Shown: positions 8,971 through 22,221 of the stretch, piece after piece
How positions within the stretch are numbered: the stretch's first letter is position 1
Layout of the letters: the number at the start of each line of letters is the position of its first letter
From: Pirellula staleyi DSM 6068
GTDB lineage: Bacteria; Planctomycetota; Planctomycetia; Pirellulales; Pirellulaceae
DNA length: 64,000 nt
Reading direction: 5' to 3'
Assembly: GCF_000025185.1 (NCBI RefSeq)
Contig: NC_013720.1
Span: forward strand, 4,960,001 to 5,024,000
Made by a program: the position numbers and the translations under genes
Notes under the pieces: generated by a model
Seen by the model: only the letters and a program-made list of their open reading frames with translations
What the model was told of the DNA's origin: nothing
The model's database searches: none

Positions 8971-10236
8971 ATGAAACACTTTTTTGCACTCTTTTGGATT
9001 GTGGCCACCCTCGCTCCCGCGCTAGCGACGGCAGAAGATTGGCCCGCCTTTCGGGGTCCCCAAGGCAATGGCATTTCCACCGAAAGCAGTTTGCCACCAC
9101 GCTGGGATGAAACCACCGGCGTCGTGTGGCGTAAGGAACTGGCGGGCAAAGGATGGTCGAGCCCCAGTCTCGCCGCTGGCAAGATTTATCTGACCTCCGC
9201 CGTCCCTGTCGACCCCGAAGCGGAAGAGGGAAAAACCAACCTATCGCTCCGCGCGCTCTGTCTCGACGCCTCCAAGGGAGATCTGCTGTGGGACGTCGAA
9301 CTCTTCCTCCAAGATGCGGCGGATGCTCCCAAAATCCATAGCAAAAACAGCCACGCGAGTCCCACGCCATGGGTCGATGGCGAGCGTGTTTTTGTCCATT
9401 TCGGCCATATGGGTACCGCCTGCCTCACCACCGCAGGCAAAGTGCTCTGGAAGACCCAGGAACTGTCGTATCAGCCGGTGCATGGGAACGGCTGTTCCCC
9501 GATCCTGGTCGGGGACGTGCTGGTGTTCAGCTGCGATGGTGGCAAGGATCCCTTTGTCGCCGCGCTCGACGCTAATACCGGCAACCTCCGCTGGAAGTAC
9601 CTGCGTCCCGGCGATCCACCCCCGAAAACCTTCGCTTTTTGCACCCCCACTGCGATCACCGTGAATGGCAAAGTCCAAATCGTCTCGCCCGGTGCCGGAT
9701 CGGTTTCTGCCCTCGATCCCGCCGATGGAAGTGAGATTTGGCGTGTCGCGCATCCCGGCTATAGCGTCATTCCCAAGCCACTTTTTGCCCATGGGCTGGT
9801 CTATATCAGCACGAGCTACGACGCCGCCCAAATCATGGCCATCCGCCCCGACGGGACGGGAGATGTGACCGAAACGCATGTTGCCTGGACCGCCAAACGT
9901 GGCGCTCCTCACACCCCTTCGCTGCTGGTGATTGGCGACGAGTTGTATGCCCTTGCCGATCGCGGATTGCTCACCTGCCTCGATGCCCGAACTGGCGACC
10001 AGCACTATCAGGAGCGGATCGGGGGAAATTATTCGTCGAGCCCTGTCTTCGGCGATGGCCGCATCTACATCCAAAGCGAAGAGGGGACCGGCATCACCGT
10101 GAAGCCAGGCAAGGAGTTCGTTAAACTCGATGACCTTGGCTTCAAGGAACGGACCTTGTCATCGTATGCCGTCGGAAGTGGTGCCATCTTCGTCCGCACG
10201 GAGAAGGCCCTCTATCGCCTGGAAGCCGGCAAATAG
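8971..10236 (+). CDS. Exported PQQ-like beta-propeller repeat protein
   Basis: The product has 421 residues from ATG 8971, which begins a short signal peptide (MKHFFALFWIVATLAPALA). The mature part starts with 'WPAFRGPQGNGIS', the common opening of planctomycete PQQ-repeat proteins. It then shows repeated 'W-x-x-x-L' and 'A-L-D-A-x-T-G-x-x-x-W' blades (for example ALDANTGNLRWKY and ALDPADGSEIWRV). The fold is an eight-bladed quinoprotein-type propeller, similar to BamB. No dehydrogenase active-site motif is apparent, so a binding or scaffolding role is more likely than PQQ catalysis. Confidence 0.85.
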   Translation: MKHFFALFWIVATLAPALATAEDWPAFRGPQGNGISTESSLPPRWDETTGVVWRKELAGKGWSSPSLAAGKIYLTSAVPVDPEAEEGKTNLSLRALCLDASKGDLLWDVELFLQDAADAPKIHSKNSHASPTPWVDGERVFVHFGHMGTACLTTAGKVLWKTQELSYQPVHGNGCSPILVGDVLVFSCDGGKDPFVAALDANTGNLRWKYLRPGDPPPKTFAFCTPTAITVNGKVQIVSPGAGSVSALDPADGSEIWRVAHPGYSVIPKPLFAHGLVYISTSYDAAQIMAIRPDGTGDVTETHVAWTAKRGAPHTPSLLVIGDELYALADRGLLTCLDARTGDQHYQERIGGNYSSSPVFGDGRIYIQSEEGTGITVKPGKEFVKLDDLGFKERTLSSYAVGSGAIFVRTEKALYRLEAGK

Positions 10237-10277
10237 TCCACGGATTTTGAGTTCTCGAGGAGAAAAGAGAGACCAGG

Positions 10278-10703
10278 ATGGCTGAAAAAAACTTTAAGCT
10301 TCGCGCCGACCAAATCGAAACGCTCATCGAAGACATGGGACGCTGCTTTGTCAGCGACATGGTCACCGTCGAGGGGATGAAGGTCGGCTACTTGTATCGC
10401 GAAGAAGCCGACTTTGAAGACGATAGCGGCTGGCGTTTTCTCTCGGGAACCGAGTCCGACGAGTACATGAACGACCCAGACCACTTCTCGATCATCCCCG
10501 TGAATGCCGTTTGCAACTACGACACCGACATCATCGATTTGCTTGATGCCGAGGAGGGCTCCGAATTTCAGCGCGACCCTGAAACCAATGAATTCGTCGA
10601 ACTCGTTGACGATCTCGATGGCGAAGACCTCGACGACGACGAGGACTTCGAAGAGGAAGATTTTGACGACGAGCAGTCCGAGGAAGACGACGAGGACGAG
10701 TAA
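10278..10703 (+). CDS. DUF2185 protein with very acidic tail
   Basis: The 141-residue product follows AGGAGAAAAGAGAG, a purine-rich Shine-Dalgarno region. Residues about 20-100 match DUF2185: 'CFVSDMVTVEGMKVGYLYREEAD', 'DSGWRFLSGTESDEYMNDPDH', 'NYDTDIIDLLDAEEGSEFQRD'. This domain is related to the Imm33-type immunity fold, but most stand-alone members have no known role. The last 30 or so residues are almost entirely Asp and Glu, which is unusual and could chelate cations or mimic nucleic acid. There is no toxin-like gene beside it, so an immunity function is not supported here. Confidence 0.8.
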   Translation: MAEKNFKLRADQIETLIEDMGRCFVSDMVTVEGMKVGYLYREEADFEDDSGWRFLSGTESDEYMNDPDHFSIIPVNAVCNYDTDIIDLLDAEEGSEFQRDPETNEFVELVDDLDGEDLDDDEDFEEEDFDDEQSEEDDEDE

Positions 10704-10730
10704 TACTCGCCTTGGCAGCGATGCGTTGAA

Positions 10731-11150
10731 CTATCGAATCGGCAAATAGCAGTGGGGGCAACAGGTCACCCCGCTGCGGATGCGCATTCTTCGTGGTTTG
10801 AAGTTATCGGTGCCACAACTCCAAAGGCTTTGGGCACATCGTGGACAGACGACTTGCGGTCGACAATAGAAGATGGTCATCAGCCACGACACGATCAGCC
10901 CACTACCGAAAAACGCCACGATAAATACCAACAAGAACCAGCCATCATGCTGTTTTTTATCCAAAACGGGAATAATTTCCGTCAAGAAGAAATGGACAAA
11001 CGCTAAGTGAAATAAGGTGGCGACGCAGCTAAGCATACTGACGAGCGCCCGCACCTGAGCTGCCCGAGCAAGTTGCCAGTAGAGATCGGTAGCACGGATG
11101 TACTCGGTATCACCGAACTCTTGAGGAGCATTCGGTTGCTCAGTAGTCAT
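10731..11150 (-). CDS. Small membrane protein with C-terminal zinc ribbon, unknown function
   Basis: The product has 139 residues from ATG 11150; in-frame ATGs at 11168 and 11225 are possible. Two hydrophobic segments (about residues 32-60 and 68-95) are predicted to span the membrane. They are followed by a C-P-R-C pair and, near the end, a C-C-P-H-C cluster, which together look like a zinc ribbon. It is convergent with the DUF2185 gene. I do not recognise a family. Confidence 0.6.
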   Translation of the reverse strand: MTTEQPNAPQEFGDTEYIRATDLYWQLARAAQVRALVSMLSCVATLFHLAFVHFFLTEIIPVLDKKQHDGWFLLVFIVAFFGSGLIVSWLMTIFYCRPQVVCPRCAQSLWSCGTDNFKPRRMRIRSGVTCCPHCYLPIR

Positions 11151-11303
11151 CGATTCTTCGCTCTCCATCGTGGGGCGAGAAGCCAGTGGACAGGAGGTTT
11201 GAACCTCGCCATCGAGGCACAGCATCGCACAAAGAGTAGTTGGTGGCTTTCATCAAGTTAACACCACTCGCTATTTCACGAAGTCCACAAACATTCTCTT
11301 TGT

Positions 11304-11332
11304 GTGACATAGCATTTTAACACCCCTATAAT
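11304..11332 (+). promoter_or_regulatory. Sigma-70-type promoter
   Basis: GTGACA (11304-11309) and TATAAT (11327-11332) are separated by 17 bases, a near-consensus housekeeping promoter. Transcription would begin near 11339, leaving a leader of about 45 bases before the GTG at 11384. Confidence 0.65.
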
Positions 11333-11383
11333 CTTGCAGCTCTGCGCCGCTATTCATCTGAACGCAAACAAGGGGAAAATGTT

Positions 11384-12244
11384 GTGCCAATCCGCAACTC
11401 AATATCGGCTGTACTGACACTTGTCTTGCTGGCGACAACGCAAGTTGCACTGGCTAATAACAACCTCTTTTTGCCTGGCGATGCCTATTTTCCTGCAATC
11501 ATGACCCAAGAGGACGTCGAGCGTGTTCTCGCTGAGAAAGTGGGCGAGCGACGTTTTGAATACTCATCGTTCCGTGGATATGACGGGGCATTTTGTGGAT
11601 TTGCCGGCTACGGTGTGGGAATCCTCCAAGGGGTCGACGACCCTTTTGCGAAAAACCTTGCTTCAGTTTATCAGCACATTCGAACCTATCAATTTCGTGA
11701 ACTGCGTGAAATCAAGCATCAAGGCAAACTGCTACGCGAAGAGACCAACGGGATGCAAGTTTTGTTTTATCCCACCGACTTTGATTTTAAAAAACAGCAG
11801 CTGGGACTTCGCTACAACGAAAACTGGGTCGATGCTGTCTTGAAATTCGGACACGATCGAAGTTACTTGCGTTATTGCTCGCTGGTGAACGATCCCGAGG
11901 CTGTTGCTGGGTCATGGCGTGATGGCGCAATGGTTCCTGGTCTGAAATTTGTTCCCGGCAAAGTTGATCGCCCAGCCGAGCCCGCCGAGTCTGAAAAAAT
12001 GCAGGGGACATCCAATCCTCTTTTACCAGCGATCATTCAGGGAAAAGTAAGGGCCTATGTACTTCCCTCCGGTGTGACCTTGACCGACCTCTTCCAAAAC
12101 AAAATCGAACCGTATACGAGCATGTATGAAGTGACGTCGGAAGGCGTTGTTCGTTATGAATACCGCGGCGATCCCAATGTCGGTACGGCACGATGGGAAG
12201 ATGCGAGCAAACCCAACCGCGATCAGGACTTCCAGGACGAGTGA
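11384..12244 (+). CDS. Exported protein of unknown function
   Basis: The 286-residue product starts at GTG 11384, preceded by AGGGGAA at 11371-11377. The N-terminus is a clear signal peptide (hydrophobic core followed by A-L-A-N). The rest is soluble and lacks motifs I recognise. It contains several aromatic and charged segments, two Cys residues (one in 'GAFCGFAGYG', one in 'RYCSL') and an Asp/Glu-rich C-terminus. A near-consensus promoter sits immediately upstream and no partner gene shares its strand closely, so it is probably transcribed alone. Its codon use looks a little less G+C-biased than that of alaS next to it. Confidence 0.75.
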   Translation: MPIRNSISAVLTLVLLATTQVALANNNLFLPGDAYFPAIMTQEDVERVLAEKVGERRFEYSSFRGYDGAFCGFAGYGVGILQGVDDPFAKNLASVYQHIRTYQFRELREIKHQGKLLREETNGMQVLFYPTDFDFKKQQLGLRYNENWVDAVLKFGHDRSYLRYCSLVNDPEAVAGSWRDGAMVPGLKFVPGKVDRPAEPAESEKMQGTSNPLLPAIIQGKVRAYVLPSGVTLTDLFQNKIEPYTSMYEVTSEGVVRYEYRGDPNVGTARWEDASKPNRDQDFQDE

Positions 12245-12439
12245 AGTTGATTGTCTATTACCCGGCGATCCAGGCTGCTAGCAGCTCTGTTCGAGCAGTG
12301 CATGCTCATCTGGCTCAAATTCTTTGCAGCCGGTAGGATGCGTCTTTTCCAAGAGTGGGCAGGGAGGCGGACTTGCTAGCGTGGCGAGGAGCAGTTCCCA
12401 AGGCAATCTTGCGATCAGGCTTCGGATTTGCGTTCTGCT

Positions 12440-15247
12440 ATGAAAACTGACGAACTTCGCGAAAAGTATCTGGCTTTCTTTCAGACCAAGGGACATACCC
12501 GCAAGGCGAGCGATGTGCTTGTGCCACGCTGGGACCCGAGCGTGCTGTTCACCCCGGCCGGGATGAACCCGTTCAAGGATCACTTCCTGGGGAAGGTGAA
12601 ACTCGAATTCACCCGCGCGACGACGTCGCAAAAATGCCTCCGAACGGGGGATATCGATAACGTCGGACGGACGGCGTTCCATCACACGTTTTTCGAGATG
12701 CTGGGTAACTTCAGCTTCGGCGATTACTTCAAAAAAGAAGCGATCCACTGGGCCTGGGAATTCTTGACCGATAAGAAATGGCTTGGCATTCCAGGCGATC
12801 TGCTGACCGTGACGGTCTACCTCGACGACGACGAAGCTGCCGACATCTGGCACAACGAAATTGGCCTCCCCACCTCGCGCATCGAGCGGATGGGGGAAGA
12901 CGACAACTTCTGGCCTGCCAGCTCGCCGAGCAAAGGTCCCGACGGCGTTTGCGGACCTTGCAGCGAAATCTATTACAAATTGCCGAGCGGCAAGACGGTC
13001 GAAATTTGGAACCTCGTCTTCACCCAGTTCAACCGGGTCGGCAATCCGCCGAACAACCTGCGGCCGCTGCCGAGCAAGAACATCGACACCGGCATGGGTC
13101 TCGAGCGTATTGCTTCGGTGATGCAAGGTGTCGATACGAACTATCACATCGATATTTTGCGTCCGATCGTCGAAGCTGCTGCCGAAGTTTGCTCGCAAAA
13201 ATACGACCCAGCCAGCGACAACGGTCGCCGTTTGCGTCGCATCGCCGATCACGTGCGCGCTTGCACCTTTGCGATTCACGAGAACGTGCTGCCGGGGCCG
13301 AACCGCGAGAAGTACGTGATTCGTCGCCTGCTTCGCCGCGCGGTGCTCGATGGTCACCAAATGGGACTGCGCGATCCGTTTTTGTATCAGCTGGTGCCAA
13401 TCGTCGCCGAAATGATGAAATCGCCGTACCCAGAACTCGGCGAGACGATCGAGCGCGTGCAAAAGGGGATCAAAGCGGAAGAATCGGCGTTCTTCGGAAC
13501 GATCGATGCTGGCCTCGCGCGGATCAGCGGGATGTTCGACTCGATGAAGTCGGAGGGTCGCGTGATGGTCGCTGGTGGCGAAGCTGCCGACCTCTATCAA
13601 ACCAACGGCGTTCCGCCGGAACTCGTCGAGAACATGGCCGCCGAGTTGAACTTTACGTTCGACTGGGACGGCTTCCGCACCGCGATGGAAGAGCATGGCG
13701 AGCGCTCGGGCAAAATTGCCGACGTCGTGTTCAAAACCGGTCCGATCGAAGCACTCAAGCGGGCTCTCAAGGAAACCCAGTTCGTGGGTTACGAGACGAC
13801 CGAAACCACCGCTGAGATCAAGGGTGTGGTCGCTGCCGAACACCTTGTCGACACGCTCGAAGAAGTGGGGCACGAATCGCCGGTAATCGTCGTGCTCGAT
13901 AAGAGCCCGTTCTATGGCGAGAGTGGTGGTCAGGTGGGAGATACGGGCGAAATCGTCGGTCCTGGCTTCAAATTCCAGGTCATCGATACGCAGAAAGACG
14001 CCGATCTGCTGCTGCACTACGGTCACCTCATTGAAGGCAAAATGAATGCCGGTGCCAAGGTAACGGCGAAGGTCGACACGGTTCGTCGCAACGGAATTCG
14101 CCGGGCCCACTCAGCCACGCATATCTTGCAGTACGCGCTGCAGCAGACGCTCGGAAAAGAGACCCATCAGATGGGTTCGAAGGTCGAAGAAGATCAGCTT
14201 CGATTCGACTTCGGGAACCCTTCGCCAGTCGATGCGGAACAGCTGCTGGTGATCGAAAAAGAAGTGCACGCTCGAGTTGCCGCTGCTGATCCCGTGGCCT
14301 GGAAGTTCGTACCACTCACCGAAGCCCGCACCGCTGGCGCGATGATGCTGTTCGGCGAAAAGTATCCCGATCCAGCGCGCATGGTGAGCATGGGTTCGTT
14401 TAGCAAGGAACTCTGCGCCGGCACGCATCTCGACAACACGCGCGACGTGCTCGCGTTCGAGATTATCGCCGAAGAAGGGGTCGCAGCTGGCACACGCCGC
14501 ATCGTGGCTCTGACGGGCGAAAAAGCGAAATCGTTCTCCGAAAAAACCTCAACCGCTCTTAACGAGCTCGCCAATTTGCTGGGTGTCGAACTGCTCGCCG
14601 TACCGCAAGCGGTTCGCACACTGGCTCAGCAAGTGCGCGATCTGAAGAAGCAACTCGCCTCGGGTGGCAAGGGTTCGACAACCGAAACGTCGCCGCCACG
14701 CGGTACGGTTTCGATGGCGCCCCCCTCGGCTGCTCAGATCAAAGCAGCCCTCAAGGAAACCGCTCGCACGCTGAACGTCGGTCCGTTCGATGCCCCAGCG
14801 CGAGCCGCTGCGATGCTCGAAGAAGTCACGACCCTCACGAAGCAAATTGCCGAGCGAGCCACCACCAGCACGCTGTCGGCCGATTCGCTCATCGAGAGCG
14901 CGACACTGATCGGCGATGTGAAGGTGATCGTCAGCGATGCTCCGGGCAGCAACGCCAACATCCTGCGTCAGCTGATCGATCAGATTCGTAAGAAGACTTC
15001 CCCCGTCGCCATCTTGTTTGCAGCTGCTGAAGCAGACGACAAGGTTGTGGTCGTCGCAGGGGTGAGCAAGGAACTGGTCGACAAGGGTGTGAGTGCCGGC
15101 AATTGGGTGAAAGAAGTTTCGCCCGTCGTGGGGGGCGGTGGCGGCGGACGTCCCGACCTGGCCCAAGCTGGTGGCAAGATTCCTGCGATGATTCCCGATG
15201 CTTTGAAGAAGGCTCTGGAAGTGATCGCCACACAGCTCGCGAAGTAA
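12440..15247 (+). CDS. alaS: Alanyl-tRNA synthetase
   Basis: The product has 935 residues from ATG 12440; the frame also opens at a TTG 12 bases upstream, but 'MKTDELREKYLAFF' is the normal family start. Class II catalytic motifs are in the first 250 residues ('TRATTSQKCLRTGDIDNVG', 'FFEMLGNFSFGDYFK', 'GMGLERIASVMQG'). The editing domain has the zinc-binding pairs H557-x3-H561 and C659-x3-H663, which clear mischarged Ser/Gly. The C-terminal C-Ala domain ends in the glycine-rich 'GGGGGGRPDLAQAGG'. Length and order match full-length bacterial AlaRS. A strong terminator follows. Confidence 0.98.
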   Translation: MKTDELREKYLAFFQTKGHTRKASDVLVPRWDPSVLFTPAGMNPFKDHFLGKVKLEFTRATTSQKCLRTGDIDNVGRTAFHHTFFEMLGNFSFGDYFKKEAIHWAWEFLTDKKWLGIPGDLLTVTVYLDDDEAADIWHNEIGLPTSRIERMGEDDNFWPASSPSKGPDGVCGPCSEIYYKLPSGKTVEIWNLVFTQFNRVGNPPNNLRPLPSKNIDTGMGLERIASVMQGVDTNYHIDILRPIVEAAAEVCSQKYDPASDNGRRLRRIADHVRACTFAIHENVLPGPNREKYVIRRLLRRAVLDGHQMGLRDPFLYQLVPIVAEMMKSPYPELGETIERVQKGIKAEESAFFGTIDAGLARISGMFDSMKSEGRVMVAGGEAADLYQTNGVPPELVENMAAELNFTFDWDGFRTAMEEHGERSGKIADVVFKTGPIEALKRALKETQFVGYETTETTAEIKGVVAAEHLVDTLEEVGHESPVIVVLDKSPFYGESGGQVGDTGEIVGPGFKFQVIDTQKDADLLLHYGHLIEGKMNAGAKVTAKVDTVRRNGIRRAHSATHILQYALQQTLGKETHQMGSKVEEDQLRFDFGNPSPVDAEQLLVIEKEVHARVAAADPVAWKFVPLTEARTAGAMMLFGEKYPDPARMVSMGSFSKELCAGTHLDNTRDVLAFEIIAEEGVAAGTRRIVALTGEKAKSFSEKTSTALNELANLLGVELLAVPQAVRTLAQQVRDLKKQLASGGKGSTTETSPPRGTVSMAPPSAAQIKAALKETARTLNVGPFDAPARAAAMLEEVTTLTKQIAERATTSTLSADSLIESATLIGDVKVIVSDAPGSNANILRQLIDQIRKKTSPVAILFAAAEADDKVVVVAGVSKELVDKGVSAGNWVKEVSPVVGGGGGGRPDLAQAGGKIPAMIPDALKKALEVIATQLAK

Positions 15248-15281
15248 TACTCGCAAGCTCCCAACTCCTATCGTATTTTGA

Positions 15282-15322
15282 GGCCGGGCAAGCTCCGATC
15301 GCTTGCTCGGCCTTTTTGTTTC
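15282..15322 (+). terminator. Intrinsic terminator after alaS
   Basis: GGCCGGGCAAGC (15282-15293) pairs with GCTTGCTCGGCC (15301-15312) as a 12-bp stem with one G-T wobble. CTTTTTGTTT follows the stem. Confidence 0.85.
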
Positions 15323-15363
15323 GACGATCCTCTTGATTCCTCTTCCACCTCTCAGCGGAACGC

Positions 15364-15924
15364 ATGTCGATGAGCTATCTCCCCAAGCAACTTCCGGCGG
15401 AAGTGCTCCTGCTGTGCGAGCGCATCAGTGCGCCGGCTCTGCTCGTAGCTCATTTGCGACTTGTTCACGATGCCGCTTTGTCAATCACAGCACGGCTCCG
15501 CGAGCACTACCCAGCGCTTCATTTTTCGACGGAGGAAGTGCTGCTGGGAGCAGCGACGCACGATCTAGGAAAAGTGCTGCACCCGGAAGAAATGACAGGC
15601 CCCGGCGATCGCCACGAAGAATCGGGACCTGAGTTTTTGATTCAGCAGCGACTGCCACCACATCTGGCAAGATTTGCTCGGACTCATGCCCGATGGACTG
15701 ACGAGGGGCTGCTACTCGAGGATTTACTCGTGGCGCTCGCCGACCATGTCTGGAAGGGAAAGCGCGACGAGCATCTCGAATCGCTCGTTATTGCGAAGAT
15801 TGCCGAGAAGACCAGCCTCGAACCTTGGGAAGTCTTCGCCACGGTCGACGAAATTCTCGATGAGGTTGCGAGCCTCGCCGGAGCAAGGCTCGTTTATCAG
15901 AAGCAGATCCAGGACAGTATGTAG
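15364..15924 (+). CDS. HD-domain phosphohydrolase
   Basis: The 186-residue product has the HD metal-binding pattern: an early His in 'RLVHDAAL', the paired H-D in 'AATHDLGKVLHPEE', a further His in 'DRHEESGPEF' and a late Asp in 'ALADHVWKGKR'. HD proteins hydrolyse phosphoester bonds in nucleotides such as (p)ppGpp, dNTPs or cyclic dinucleotides. The short single domain gives no substrate. It is separated from alaS by a terminator and convergent with the FAAL-ACP-AOS gene, so it is probably monocistronic. ATG 15370 is an alternative start. Confidence 0.8.
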   Translation: MSMSYLPKQLPAEVLLLCERISAPALLVAHLRLVHDAALSITARLREHYPALHFSTEEVLLGAATHDLGKVLHPEEMTGPGDRHEESGPEFLIQQRLPPHLARFARTHARWTDEGLLLEDLLVALADHVWKGKRDEHLESLVIAKIAEKTSLEPWEVFATVDEILDEVASLAGARLVYQKQIQDSM

Positions 15925-15974
15925 AGCAGCAGTTGCTGATCAAGGCGCGGCAGACAGGAGCCTGCCTTGCAGTA

Positions 15975-19899
<3,925 letters not shown>

Positions 19900-22221
19900 T
19901 TAGCTCGCTTGGCGATGCAGCAGCGATTTTCCTTGCTGGACTAGTCGACGTATCTCGCGAATCACAATCTGTCGGACCGATTTTCGGCGTTTCGCCTCGG
20001 CCAACAAAGCCAACTGGGAAGGTGGCCCCATCACAGGATCGAGTTGCTGAACTTCCAGCGCTCGCAAACGGTCGACCAGCGCCCCTCGCTCTTCATGCAG
20101 TTGATTCACGTCGGATCGAAGTCCCTCGGCAACTCGCTGCCAATGCTGCACCTGACCAATCAACCAATCGCGATGGGCCAGCACATCTCCTTGCGATGCT
20201 TTGTAAAAGATGCGGGGCGAACTTTCCGCCAGGGGGGCATACTTGCTGGCCAGCACCAGCCGACTGGTAAGGGCCGAGACTAACGAGAGTTCCTGCGGTA
20301 GGAAATCGGGGATTGGATCGCCAGCATGCTCGAGCAAAAATTTTCCCAAGGCAGTGTAAATCGCTGCCGAAGCTGATTTCCAAACGCGTGCTGCCTCGAC
20401 AACGTCTCCACGACCCAAATGCAGATGCCCTAAATGCCAAGCTGCTTCCGCTGTCTTTGTCAGGAGTGTGGGGCTGTAGTCGGCAGCTGGAATCTCGAGA
20501 ACTTCTGAAAAACAGTGCGCTGCCCGATCATGGGCCCCGCGCTTAAGCGCCAAAATCCCGAGCACAAATTGCAAACTGACATGCCACCGCAGAGCGTTGG
20601 GATTGCAGGGTGGGATTTCCAGGTAGCGTTCGATCTCAGAGATCAAATCCGCAGTCAACTCAGGCGTCGATTGCTTGATCCGCCGGTAAGCCTCAACACA
20701 TAGTGCCGCCCCTCGATCGGCACTAGCTGCCGAAGCCACTTCCTTTGTGGCAGCGATCCAACGCTCCATGACGGCGTCGCATTCGCTGCGCGCTCCAATC
20801 GAAACCATCGACCAAAGGAGCCATGGGTTTTCATAGTCCCGCCCAAACGCCAAAGCGTTTCCGGCGGCCTTCATTTCCGCGGCGCTGGCGTAGCGTTCGT
20901 GGTACGGGACCGCTCGACCGGCATCGACCGGACTGCTGGCGACTGCCAGCCACCATTCCGCTTCCACATCCAGCGAATCGACCGACGAAAGTCGCTCCAA
21001 AGTGCGTGGTTTTGGCTTCCAGGCCAGGGGCATATCGAGGCGTTTACAACGATCGGCGCTTTGGGCAAACAGCCACTCGACATCAAACTGGCTGGCGATC
21101 TGCGCTTTGAATTTCTGACCGTCGTAGACCTGCAGATGGTGCGGGTTGGGATCGTGGCCCGATTCGTCGCGCCAGTCGTTGGGAACGCTCGCGATAATCC
21201 GGCCACCAGGCACCAAAATACGCCGAAACTCCGCGAGTAAACTCTCGGGGTCTGCCACATGCTCGAGCGTCTCAAAACTCACCACAGCATGCACCGAGTG
21301 GTCGGCAATCGGTGCCAAACATTCGGGGAGAAACCCTACGCGAAACTCGGTTCGCTGTCGCTCGTCGGTAAAATTCGCCTGCGCGTAGTCGATAGCAAAC
21401 GGACTTCCATCGATGCCAATCACGCGTTCCGCTTTGGTGTTGCGCGCTAAGAGGTGGCTGCCGTAACCAAGTCCGCAAGCAGCATCGAGCACCGTGTCGC
21501 CCGGTCGAATGTACTGCGCGGCCAAGTGATAACGGACGACATGAGCATCGGAGCGGCTGCCGCTTTCGCGGAGCATGTCCATGTGCAACCCACGTTCTTC
21601 ATTCAGACAGGCGAGTGGATAACGCGCGAGTGTCGCTTCGGGAATCTTCTCGAGCGGGATCAAAATCGAGTCGGGATCGCGCTGCAGCGATAGGTAGTCG
21701 TTGAGCCAGTAATAGTCGGGATGCTTCCGAAATCCGGCCGAAAAACAGAGCGATTCCCACGCCTGACGCAGTTGCGCCGAGGGGTGCGTTGGATGAGCTT
21801 CAGTTGCTTTTGTGCGAACTCGCAACAGAAGTGTGCGGCGGGTTACTCGGTACAGTTCGGCTAAGACAGCAGGGAGATCGCCTGCGGCGATATGCTCGAG
21901 CAGATGCATCGCCACCACGGTCGAAAAACTTTGCTTGGCATAGGGCAACTGGAACGCCGAACCGACCTTGAGTCGACTCGCCAATTCAGGGGCAGATCGG
22001 CTGATCGCGACGCTGCTCAGATCAATCCCCTGGGCGTCGACCGCGCGACTTACCAGGGCTGCAACGAGATGCCCCTCACCACAACCGACATCGAGCACCT
22101 TGCCACGTCCCGCATGTTCGATGATCGTTTGCGCAAATTGTTCGAAGAACTTGATTTCGGCGGCTGTGGCTGGTTTCGCATCACACCAGAATTGGTCGAA
22201 CCGTTGCGCATCGTTCATCAC
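19900..22221 (-). CDS. Tandem SAM-dependent methyltransferase with helical repeat and coiled-coil C-terminus
   Basis: The 773-residue product has two class I methyltransferase domains. The first (about residues 35-190) has motif I 'VLDVGCGEGHLVAAL' and 'AMHLLEHI'. The second (about 225-390) has 'VLDAACGLGYGSHLLA', 'VIGIDGSPFAIDYA' and 'VVSFETLEHV', followed by 'LVPGGRIIASVPN'. Residues about 450-650 are helical and may form TPR-like repeats. The last 80 residues look like a coiled coil ending in a basic, Arg/Gln-rich tail. Methyltransferases joined to long coiled coils cap some bacterial surface glycans, so glycan modification is one reading; small-molecule methylation is another. The substrate is unknown. 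It lies upstream of the FAAL-ACP-AOS gene on the same strand, 565 bases away. Confidence 0.8.
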   Translation of the reverse strand: MMNDAQRFDQFWCDAKPATAAEIKFFEQFAQTIIEHAGRGKVLDVGCGEGHLVAALVSRAVDAQGIDLSSVAISRSAPELASRLKVGSAFQLPYAKQSFSTVVAMHLLEHIAAGDLPAVLAELYRVTRRTLLLRVRTKATEAHPTHPSAQLRQAWESLCFSAGFRKHPDYYWLNDYLSLQRDPDSILIPLEKIPEATLARYPLACLNEERGLHMDMLRESGSRSDAHVVRYHLAAQYIRPGDTVLDAACGLGYGSHLLARNTKAERVIGIDGSPFAIDYAQANFTDERQRTEFRVGFLPECLAPIADHSVHAVVSFETLEHVADPESLLAEFRRILVPGGRIIASVPNDWRDESGHDPNPHHLQVYDGQKFKAQIASQFDVEWLFAQSADRCKRLDMPLAWKPKPRTLERLSSVDSLDVEAEWWLAVASSPVDAGRAVPYHERYASAAEMKAAGNALAFGRDYENPWLLWSMVSIGARSECDAVMERWIAATKEVASAASADRGAALCVEAYRRIKQSTPELTADLISEIERYLEIPPCNPNALRWHVSLQFVLGILALKRGAHDRAAHCFSEVLEIPAADYSPTLLTKTAEAAWHLGHLHLGRGDVVEAARVWKSASAAIYTALGKFLLEHAGDPIPDFLPQELSLVSALTSRLVLASKYAPLAESSPRIFYKASQGDVLAHRDWLIGQVQHWQRVAEGLRSDVNQLHEERGALVDRLRALEVQQLDPVMGPPSQLALLAEAKRRKSVRQIVIREIRRLVQQGKSLLHRQAS

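Noticed and set aside
12274-12285. Perfect 12-bp palindrome GCTGCTAGCAGC between an unknown gene and alaS
   Set aside because: No U-tract or spacer and no promoter boxes near it, so neither a terminator nor an operator is supported.
12278-14110. A 610-codon minus-strand frame opposite alaS
   Set aside because: It lies antisense to the catalytic part of alaS, has no recognisable motif or Shine-Dalgarno sequence, and such long antisense frames arise from the codon bias of G+C-rich genes.
15938-15974. Hairpin-like CAAGGC/GCCTTG between convergent HD and FAAL-fusion genes
   Set aside because: The stem is short and no U-tract follows on either strand.
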